NCBI GenBank assembly: GCA_018378775.1
Contig: JAGZWV010000013.1
Coordinates: forward strand, 1-39,499
Source of the DNA: Collinsella sp.
Lineage (GTDB): Bacteria; Actinomycetota; Coriobacteriia; Coriobacteriales; Coriobacteriaceae
DNA: 39,499 nucleotides
Direction of reading: 5' to 3'
Part shown: positions 16,065 through 22,820 of the stretch, piece after piece
How the letters are laid out: every line of letters starts with the position of its first letter
How positions within the stretch are numbered: the first letter of the stretch is position 1
The notes under the pieces: model-generated
Told to the model about the DNA's origin: nothing
What the model saw: only the letters and a program-made list of their open reading frames with translations
Databases searched by the model: none
Program-made: the position numbers and the translations under genes

Positions 16065-16094
16065 GTTATCTCAGCTGAGGAATAGTCTGATAAC
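16065..16094. promoter_or_regulatory. Candidate operator between the regulator and the purine permease
   Basis: GTTATC (16065-16070) and GATAAC (16089-16094) form an inverted pair that overlaps and extends the perfect palindrome CTCAGCTGAG (16070-16079). The element is about 13 bases upstream of the predicted -35 of the permease promoter, a usual place for an activator site. Confidence 0.45.
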
Positions 16095-16106
16095 AAAAAA
16101 TTATTA

Positions 16107-16135
16107 TTGAGAATGAGAATCATCTTTAATACGAT
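16107..16135 (+). promoter_or_regulatory. Promoter of the purine cluster with an overlapping Fur/Zur-like box
   Basis: TTGAGA (16107-16112), a 17-base spacer and TACGAT (16130-16135) form a sigma-70-type promoter. The 15-base word TGAGAATGAGAATCA (16108-16122) has the 7-1-7 layout of Fur-family boxes and matches TGATAATNATTATCA at 11 of the 14 defined positions. It covers the -35 and spacer, the usual place for repression. Binding by a metal regulator is inferred from the match only. Confidence 0.5.
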
Positions 16136-16222
16136 ATGCAACGAAGGCACAACCTCAACCCCGCACTGCGTCACAATAGAGCGTTAGATGCGAAAACAAC
16201 TATTTCGAGGATTGGTGGTCAA

Positions 16223-17617
16223 ATGACCCAGGAGACGGTTACGAACGGCACTGAAGCCCTGTTCACTCGCGAAGGCATGCCTCCCGTTAAGGAAATGATC
16301 CCGTGTGCCCTTCAGCACGTACTGGCATCGTTTGCCGGTATCATTACCCCGGCGGTCATCATGGCCGGCGTCTACGGCTTTAATAGCCAGCAGAGCACCG
16401 ACATCATTCAGGTTGCGCTCATTCTTTCGGCAATCGACACGGCCCTTCAGGCCTTCGCTCCCTTCCGTCGCATTGGCGGCGGCCTGCCCATCGTCATGGG
16501 CGTTTCGTTCGCGTTCCTGCCGGCCCTTCAGGCCATGGGTGCCTCGGGCTTTAGCTTTGGCGCGCTGCTGGGCGGCGAGATTGTCGGCGGTGCCGTCGCG
16601 GTCCTCTTTGGTCTGGCCTACAGCAAGATCAAGTGGCTGTTCCCGCCCGTCGTGACCGGTACGGTCATCTTCTCCATTGGCGTCTCTCTCTATCCCACGG
16701 CCGTCAAGTACATGGCCGGCGGTATGGGTACGCCGCTGTGGGGCACCCCGCAGGCCTGGTGCGTTGCTCTTATCACCTTCGCCGTGGTCTTTGCGCTCGC
16801 CAACTTTGGCAAGGGCACGCTCAAGCTGGGATCTGTGTTCTTTGGCATGATCGTTGGCATGATCGTCTCCATCCCCTTTGGCATGATCGACTTCTCCAGC
16901 GTCGCCACCGCTCAGGTCTTCGCCCTTCCCAAGCTCATGCCCTACGCGCTCGAGTTTGATCCCGAGGTCTGCATTACCCTCGCCGTCGTGTTCCCCATGG
17001 TTGCCATTCAGGTTATCGGCGACGTCTCCGCTGCCTGCCTGGGCTCCATCGACCGTATGCCCACCGAGCGCGAGCTCTCCGGTGCTATCGTGTCCCAGGG
17101 CCTCACCTCTATGGTCGGCGGCCTGCTGGGCGGTCTTCCCACCAGCGCCCTTGGCCAGAACGTGGGCATCATCTGCTCCAACAAGGTCGTCAACAAGTGG
17201 GTCTTTGTGATCATCGCGGCCGTCTTTGCCATCGCCGGTCTGTTCCCGCAGCTCTCTGCCGTGCTCTCCGCCATCCCGCAGCCTGTCATCGGCGGCGCGA
17301 CCGTCGGCGTCTTTGGCACCATCACCATGAACGGTGTGCGCATGTTCACCCGCGAGGGTCTCACGCAGCGCACCACCACCATCGTCGGCACCTCTGTTGT
17401 CTTTGGCCTGGGTATCTGGATGGCCAGCGGCTGCCTTGCCGGCGAGGGCATGCCCACCTGGGTGTCCACCGTCATCGGCTCCAACGCCGTGACCCCCACC
17501 GCCATCATGGCCATTGTCCTTAACCTGATCCTTCCGCAGACGCCGGTCGTGGCTCAGCACATCGATGCCGCCAAGGATGCCGCTGTGGATCTGGTCCTGC
17601 CCGAGAGCAAGAAGTAA
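16223..17617 (+). CDS. NCS2 family purine (xanthine/uric acid-type) permease
   Basis: A 464-residue inner-membrane nucleobase transporter with about 14 membrane spans. CALQHVLASFAGIITPAVI carries the QH motif of span 1. The segment from VIGDVSAACLGSIDRMPT through LPTSALGQNVGIICSNK matches the NAT signature region, but the motif reads Q-N-x-G-x4-N-K, with Asn where purine permeases usually have Thr. The start is ATG 16223, preceded by GAGG; the frame upstream to 16136 is leader. It is the first gene of the purine cluster. Together with the xanthine dehydrogenase and SsnA this suggests uptake of xanthine, hypoxanthine or urate, the exact base being unknown. Confidence 0.88.
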   Translation: MTQETVTNGTEALFTREGMPPVKEMIPCALQHVLASFAGIITPAVIMAGVYGFNSQQSTDIIQVALILSAIDTALQAFAPFRRIGGGLPIVMGVSFAFLPALQAMGASGFSFGALLGGEIVGGAVAVLFGLAYSKIKWLFPPVVTGTVIFSIGVSLYPTAVKYMAGGMGTPLWGTPQAWCVALITFAVVFALANFGKGTLKLGSVFFGMIVGMIVSIPFGMIDFSSVATAQVFALPKLMPYALEFDPEVCITLAVVFPMVAIQVIGDVSAACLGSIDRMPTERELSGAIVSQGLTSMVGGLLGGLPTSALGQNVGIICSNKVVNKWVFVIIAAVFAIAGLFPQLSAVLSAIPQPVIGGATVGVFGTITMNGVRMFTREGLTQRTTTIVGTSVVFGLGIWMASGCLAGEGMPTWVSTVIGSNAVTPTAIMAIVLNLILPQTPVVAQHIDAAKDAAVDLVLPESKK

Positions 17618-17634
17618 CCAATTCGGTGCTATTC

Positions 17635-17677
17635 GCCGGCGGACGCATCGCCTCGTCCGCCGGCGCCATGCGGCGCC
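17635..17677 (+). other. Paired GC-rich hairpins between permease and ssnA
   Basis: GCCGGCGGAC (17635-17644) pairs with GTCCGCCGGC (17655-17664), followed by GGCGCC-ATGC-GGCGCC (17662-17677). No T run follows, so this may be an RNA-stability or processing element within the operon and not a terminator. The rest of the 196-base gap holds no gene. Confidence 0.5.
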
Positions 17678-17813
17678 AAGCCGCACTTCAAAGGGCTTGT
17701 CCCTTTGGTGAAGCGTTGACGGGAGAGGGCCCGTTTCCGGTGTAGGCCGGCGCTTCGCACTTCCGCCATGTCAGAGGTGTCAAACCCCGCCCCTGATGTT
17801 GAAGGGAGCATTT

Positions 17814-19169
17814 ATGCTTCTGGTCGCTAACGGTTCCGTCTTTACCCGCAACGCTCAGACTCCGTTTATTCCCAACGGTGCGGTCGCCATTGACGGAGAT
17901 ACGATCGTCGAAGTGGGCCCCGAGCGCGAGCTCAAGGCCAAGTACCCGGATGCCGAGTACGTCGACGCCCAGGGCAACCTCATCATGCCCGGACTTATCA
18001 ACTGCCACACCCACATCTACTCGGGTCTGGCCCGCGGCCTTGCCATTAAGGGCTGCAACCCCACCAACTTCCTGGAGAATCTTGAGCAGCAGTGGTGGAA
18101 GATTGACGACAACCTGACGCTCGACGGCACCAAGGCCAGCGCCTATGCCACGATTCTGGATTCCATCCGCGACGGCGTCACCACGATCTTCGATCACCAC
18201 GCGAGCTTCTGCGAGATTCCGGGCAGCCTCTTTACCATTAAGGACGCCGCTCAGGAGCTGGGCATGCGTTCGTGCCTGTGCTACGAGGTTTCCGACCGCC
18301 GTGGCCAGGAAAAGTGCGATCAGGCTATTGCCGAGAACGCCGAGTTTGCCCAGTGGGCCGCCAAGGAGCGTCGCGATAACGACAACCACATGATCGCCGC
18401 AATGTTTGGCGGTCACGCCACCTTTACGCTGTCGGATGAGACCATGGATAAGATGGCCGAGGCCAACAACGGCCTGACCGGCTTCCACATCCACGTGTGC
18501 GAGGGCATGAACGATGTGTGGGATTCCCGCCTCAACCGCGGCGGCATCAGCCCCGTCGAGCGCCTGCTGCAACACAACCTGCTCGGCCCCGACACCATGC
18601 TGGGCCACTGCATCCACGTGACGCCCGCCGAGATGGATATCGTCAAGGAGTCCGGCACCTGGCTGGTTAACAACCCCGAATCCAATATGGGCAATGCCGT
18701 GGGCTGCGCCCCCGTGCTCGAATTCTTCCGCCGCGGCATCCCCGTGTGCATGGGCACCGACGCCTACACCCACGATATGCTCGAGAGCCTTAAGGTCTTC
18801 TTGATCATTCAGCGCCACAACGCCGCCATGCCCAACGTGGGCTGGTGTGAGGCCATGACCATGCTGTTCGAGAACAACGCCAAGATGGCCAGCAAGTACT
18901 TCGATCGCAAGCTCGGTGTGCTCGAGCCCGGCGCTGCCGCCGACGTCATCGTCATGGACTACAAGCCCTTTACGCCGCTGAGCGAGGAGAACATCGACGG
19001 TCACATGCTCTTTGGCATGATGGGCAAAAACTGCCGCACCACCATCATCAACGGCCGCGTCCTGTACAAGGATCGCGAGTTCGTTGGCATCGATGAGGAA
19101 AAGATTAACGCGTGGACCATGGCTGAGTCCAAGAAGCTCTGGAGCACGCTCAACGATCGCGCCTACTAA
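17814..19169 (+). CDS. ssnA: Putative aminohydrolase SsnA
   Basis: A 451-residue metal-dependent amidohydrolase. Metal ligands are visible as NCHTH (about residues 63-67), FHIHVCEG (about 225), GHCIHV (about 265) and GTDAYTHDM (about 318). The SsnA-type segment PTNFLENLEQQWWKIDDNLT separates it from ordinary guanine deaminases. Homologues sit in gene sets with ygfK and xanthine dehydrogenase in anaerobic purine- and urate-degrading gut bacteria. A ring-opening or deamination step on an oxidised purine is likely, but the exact reaction is not established from this sequence. The start is ATG 17814 with GAAGGGAG upstream. Confidence 0.88.
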   Translation: MLLVANGSVFTRNAQTPFIPNGAVAIDGDTIVEVGPERELKAKYPDAEYVDAQGNLIMPGLINCHTHIYSGLARGLAIKGCNPTNFLENLEQQWWKIDDNLTLDGTKASAYATILDSIRDGVTTIFDHHASFCEIPGSLFTIKDAAQELGMRSCLCYEVSDRRGQEKCDQAIAENAEFAQWAAKERRDNDNHMIAAMFGGHATFTLSDETMDKMAEANNGLTGFHIHVCEGMNDVWDSRLNRGGISPVERLLQHNLLGPDTMLGHCIHVTPAEMDIVKESGTWLVNNPESNMGNAVGCAPVLEFFRRGIPVCMGTDAYTHDMLESLKVFLIIQRHNAAMPNVGWCEAMTMLFENNAKMASKYFDRKLGVLEPGAAADVIVMDYKPFTPLSEENIDGHMLFGMMGKNCRTTIINGRVLYKDREFVGIDEEKINAWTMAESKKLWSTLNDRAY

Positions 19170-19183
19170 TTACAAGTAGATTC

Positions 19184-19219
19184 ACGCGCGCCGGATGTTT
19201 CGCCGCATCCGACGCGCGT
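19184..19219 (+). other. GC-rich hairpin between ssnA and ygfK
   Basis: ACGCGCGCCGGATG (19184-19197) pairs with the segment ending at 19219 (GCATCC, GACGCGCGT) with one mismatch pair. No T run follows. It lies in a 148-base gap inside the cluster and may set relative mRNA stability; more GC-rich inverted words follow up to about 19300. Confidence 0.5.
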
Positions 19220-19317
19220 ATAGGCGATCTCCGCGGGGTCGCCGGCGCTGTGCTAGCGCTACACCGTATTTGCGCCCGCCGCGCGGTCTCGCCGGGCGTT
19301 ACAGAGAGGAGCTCACT

Positions 19318-22317
19318 ATGAGCGACATCATGAGGCCGATCCCGTTTTCGCAGCTGATGAACTGGATCATCGAGGAGCACAAGACTCGGGGCGCCGTCTT
19401 TGGCGTGCGCAAGATGGTCACGACCAACCAGGAGGGCGCGCTTCCCATTTTTGACGAGCGCATCGAGACCCCGTTTGGCCCGGCCGCCGGCCCCAACACG
19501 CAGCTTGCCCAGAACATCGTGGCATCCTATGTGGCCGGTTCCCGCTTCTTTGAGCTCAAGACCGTTCAGCTTATGGACGGCGAGGAGCTCTCCAAGTGTG
19601 TGAACAAGCCCTGCATCGTGGCGCAGGACGAGTGCTACAACTGCGAGTGGTCGACCGAGCTCGAGGTTCCGCAGGCCTTTGCCGAGTACGTGAAGGCATG
19701 GTTCGCCTGCCACCTGATCGCTCGCGAGTACGGCCTGGGCAGCCCGGACGGCTTTGTCTTCAACATGTCCGTGGGTTATGATCTGGAGGGCATCAAGAGC
19801 CCCAAGGTCGACGCCTACATTGAGGGCATGAAGGACGCCAGCGGCTCTGACGTCTGGAACGAGTGCCGCACATGGGCGCTTGCCAATCTGGACAAGTTTG
19901 AGCATGTCGACGCCGCGTTTGTCGAGTCCATCCCGGCACGCGTCTCCAACTCCATCACCGAGTCCACGCTGCATGGCTGCCCGCCGGCCGAGATCGAGCG
20001 CATCGCGACCTATCTGATCACCGAGAAGGGCCTCAACACCTACATCAAGTGCAACCCTACGCTGTTGGGCTATGAGTTTGCCCGCCAGCGCCTCAACGAG
20101 CTGGGCTTTGACTACATCGTCTTCGATGACACGCACTTCCGTGAGGACCTGCAGTGGGTCGACGCCGTGCCCATGTTCGAGCGCCTGATTGCCCTGTGCG
20201 CCGAGCGCGGTCTTGAGTTTGGCGTCAAGCTCACCAACACCTTCCCCGTCGATGTGACGAGGAACGAGCTGCCCTCTACCGAGATGTACATGTCCGGCCG
20301 TTCGCTGTTCTCGCTGACCATTGAGGCCGCCCGCCGCATTACCGAGCAGTTCGATGGCAAGCTGCGCATCAGCTACTCCGGCGGCGCCACGGTCTACAAC
20401 ATCCGCGCCCTGTATGACGCCGGCATTTGGCCCGTCACCCTGGCGACCGACGTGCTCAAGCCCGGTGGCTACGAGCGCTTTAGCCAAATGGCTGGCGAGT
20501 TTACCGACCTGGATGGCAAGCCGTTTGAGGGCGTCTCTCTCGAGGCCGTGACTGCGATCCAGGCCGACTCGCTCACCAACCCGCTCTACAAGAAGCCGTT
20601 GCGTCCGCTGCCCGACCGTAAGGTCGCCGGCAAGAGCCCGCTTTCCGACTGCTTTACCACGCCGTGCCGTACGAGCTGTCCCATCCAGCAGGACATTCCC
20701 GCCTACCTGGCGGCTGTTGACGAGGGCCGCTACGAGGACGCACTCAACATCATCATCGAGCGCAACGCCCTGCCGTTCATTACCGGCACCATCTGCCCGC
20801 ATCCTTGCGGTCGTGCCTGCGAGCGTGCATTTTACGAGCCCGAGGGCGCCCAGATTCGCGCCAGCAAGCTCAAGGCCGCCCGCGAGGCCATGACCGCCGT
20901 GCTGCCCAAGCTGCGCGCCCAGGCCATCGCAAACGACGGCGAGCGCAACGTTGCCGTTATCGGCGGCGGCCCGGCCGGCCTGGCGACCGCGTTCTTCCTG
21001 ACGCGTGCCGGCGTGCCCGTCACTATCTTCGAGGCCCGCGATTCGCTCGGTGGCGTGGTCCGTCACGTGATTCCCGAGTTCCGCATCGCGAGCGACGATA
21101 TCTCCCACGATGCCGAGCTCTGCCTGGCCTTTGGCGCCAAGGTGCAGCTCAACGCTCGCGTTGATTCCATTGACGAGCTCAAGGCCCAGGGCTTTACCGA
21201 CGTGGTCGTGGCCACCGGTGCCTGGATGCCCGGCTCTGCGGGCCTAGGCGAGGGTGCCGAGCTCGACGTGCTGGAGTTCCTCGAGGCCGCCAAGAAGGGC
21301 GAGAAACTCGAGCTGGGCGAGGACGTCGTGGTCATTGGCGCCGGTAACACCGCCATGGACGCGGCCCGCGTGGCCAAGCGTCTGGCTGGCGTGAAGAACG
21401 TGCGCCTGGTGTATCGCCGCACCAAGAAGCAGATGCCCGCTGACGAGGAAGAGCTCGATCTTGCTCTTACCGACGGCGTTGAGTTCTGCGAGTTGCTGGC
21501 GCCCAAGGCGTTCAACGGCGCCGTGCTGACCTGCGATGTTATGGAGCTTGGCGAGCCGGATGCAAGCGGCCGTCGCAGCCCCGTCGCCACGGGCGAGACC
21601 GTCGAGCTTCCCGCCACCACGGTGATCTGCGCCGTGGGCGAGGGCATCGACGCCAGCCTGTACGACGCCGCGGGCGTCGAGCGCGACCGTCGCGGCCGCC
21701 TCGCCGCCACCTCCACCGGCGTCGAGGGCGTCTGGGCTGCAGGTGACTGCCGTCGCGGTCCGGCCACCGTGGTCGAGGCTATCGCCGATGCCGCCGAGGT
21801 CGCCCGTGCCATTGCCGGTGTCGACTTTAACAAGTACGCCGACCAGAATGCCCAGGCCGGCCGCGAGGACACCTGCTACGAGCGCAAGGGGTCGCTGTGC
21901 CGCGACAAGCGCAACTGCACCAAGACTCGCTGCCTGGGCTGCGGCTCGGTGTGCGAGGTCTGCTGCGACGTGTGCCCCAACCGCGCCAACGTGGCAATTA
22001 AAGTGCCGGGCCTGGCCAAGCATCAGGTCGTCCATGTCGACGGCATGTGCAACGAGTGCGGCAACTGCGCCGTGTTCTGCCCCTACCAGGAGGGTCGTCC
22101 CTACAAGGACAAGCTCACCCTGTTCTGGAGCGAGGAGGACATGGAGAACTCCGAGAACGAGGGCTTCCTGGCCGTGGACGAGGACCACTTTAAGGTTCGC
22201 GTCGCCGGCACGGTCCGCACCGTCTCGGTCGATGCCGTCAACACCGGTCTTCCCGAGGCCGTCCGCCTGACCATCAGGGCTGTGCGCGACAACTATTCGT
22301 ACCTTCTTAAGAAATAG
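19318..22317 (+). CDS. ygfK: YgfK-type flavoprotein/iron-sulfur oxidoreductase ('selenate reductase' subunit family)
   Basis: A 999-residue multidomain electron-transfer protein. Residues 1-430 resemble a dihydroorotate-dehydrogenase-like barrel. A Cys motif CRTSCPIQQDIPAYL (about 447) opens a GltD-like unit with the FAD loop VIGGGPAGLATAFF (about 547) and the NAD(P)H loop VIGAGNTAMDAARVA (about 671). The C-terminus has Cys-rich clusters from about 860 (CLGCGSVCEVCCDVCP, CNECGNCAVFCPY) for [4Fe-4S] centres. The name selenate reductase comes from E. coli annotation. In purine clusters it probably passes electrons between NAD(P)H and the molybdenum enzyme. The start is ATG 19318 with GAGAGGAG upstream. 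It is followed 11 bases later by a small ferredoxin-like gene. Confidence 0.9.
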   Translation: MSDIMRPIPFSQLMNWIIEEHKTRGAVFGVRKMVTTNQEGALPIFDERIETPFGPAAGPNTQLAQNIVASYVAGSRFFELKTVQLMDGEELSKCVNKPCIVAQDECYNCEWSTELEVPQAFAEYVKAWFACHLIAREYGLGSPDGFVFNMSVGYDLEGIKSPKVDAYIEGMKDASGSDVWNECRTWALANLDKFEHVDAAFVESIPARVSNSITESTLHGCPPAEIERIATYLITEKGLNTYIKCNPTLLGYEFARQRLNELGFDYIVFDDTHFREDLQWVDAVPMFERLIALCAERGLEFGVKLTNTFPVDVTRNELPSTEMYMSGRSLFSLTIEAARRITEQFDGKLRISYSGGATVYNIRALYDAGIWPVTLATDVLKPGGYERFSQMAGEFTDLDGKPFEGVSLEAVTAIQADSLTNPLYKKPLRPLPDRKVAGKSPLSDCFTTPCRTSCPIQQDIPAYLAAVDEGRYEDALNIIIERNALPFITGTICPHPCGRACERAFYEPEGAQIRASKLKAAREAMTAVLPKLRAQAIANDGERNVAVIGGGPAGLATAFFLTRAGVPVTIFEARDSLGGVVRHVIPEFRIASDDISHDAELCLAFGAKVQLNARVDSIDELKAQGFTDVVVATGAWMPGSAGLGEGAELDVLEFLEAAKKGEKLELGEDVVVIGAGNTAMDAARVAKRLAGVKNVRLVYRRTKKQMPADEEELDLALTDGVEFCELLAPKAFNGAVLTCDVMELGEPDASGRRSPVATGETVELPATTVICAVGEGIDASLYDAAGVERDRRGRLAATSTGVEGVWAAGDCRRGPATVVEAIADAAEVARAIAGVDFNKYADQNAQAGREDTCYERKGSLCRDKRNCTKTRCLGCGSVCEVCCDVCPNRANVAIKVPGLAKHQVVHVDGMCNECGNCAVFCPYQEGRPYKDKLTLFWSEEDMENSENEGFLAVDEDHFKVRVAGTVRTVSVDAVNTGLPEAVRLTIRAVRDNYSYLLKK

Positions 22318-22328
22318 GCGAGTCTCTT

Positions 22329-22808
22329 ATGGCCAAATCCATTCAACATAACGTGGCCTACGTTGCCTGCGGAAGCGGTTGCGCCTCCGCAGGCGGCGAC
22401 GCCCACTGCAGCGAAGGCTGCATTGGCTGTGGCGCCTGCGTCACGGCCTGCCCCCACGGCGCCATTGCGCTGGTCGATGGCATCGCCCGCGTGGACCGCT
22501 CAAAGTGCACGGGCTGTGGCCTGTGCGGCATGGCGTGCCCGCAGCGCGTGATTGCCTTCGTTCCCGGCTACCAGAACATCCTAGTGCGCTGCAACAACAC
22601 CGATAAGGGCGCCATTGCTCGCAAGATCTGCGACACGAGCTGCATCGGTTGCGGCATGTGCGCTAAAAAGTGCCCTGCCGGCGCTATCCGCATCGAGGAC
22701 AACTGCGCCCATATCGACGGCGCGGACTGCCTGTCGTGCGGCATGTGCGCCGTCGTCTGCCCGCATGGCGCCATCCACGACCGCACCGGCATCGCCGCCG
22801 GCGTGTAG
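22329..22808 (+). CDS. Small multi-[4Fe-4S] electron-transfer protein
   Basis: A 159-residue ferredoxin-like protein. Four regularly spaced CxxCxxCxxxCP-type motifs are visible: CIGCGACVTACP, CTGCGLCGMACP, CIGCGMCAKKCP and CLSCGMCAVVCP, enough for four [4Fe-4S] clusters, with extra Cys near the N-terminus. It lies between ygfK and the xanthine dehydrogenase gene with gaps of 11 and 12 bases, so all three are cotranscribed. It is the natural link that moves electrons between the [2Fe-2S]/Mo enzyme and YgfK (inference). It resembles RnfB-like and HycB-like polyferredoxins, but has no other domain. Confidence 0.88.
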   Translation: MAKSIQHNVAYVACGSGCASAGGDAHCSEGCIGCGACVTACPHGAIALVDGIARVDRSKCTGCGLCGMACPQRVIAFVPGYQNILVRCNNTDKGAIARKICDTSCIGCGMCAKKCPAGAIRIEDNCAHIDGADCLSCGMCAVVCPHGAIHDRTGIAAGV

Positions 22809-22820
22809 AAGGGAATCACC

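Noticed and set aside
16136..16222. Purine (guanine) riboswitch in the permease leader
   Set aside because: The leader after the predicted start site is under 90 bases and shows no three-way junction core or the conserved loop words of that riboswitch class.
16184..17686. Long minus-strand open frame opposite the permease
   Set aside because: The translation is Gly/Asp/His-rich and non-membrane, with no domain; the plus strand encodes an evident NCS2 permease.
19150..21108. Long minus-strand open frame opposite ygfK
   Set aside because: It is a mirror of GC-rich codon use on the plus strand; the product is low-complexity and matches no family, while the plus strand encodes clear YgfK motifs.
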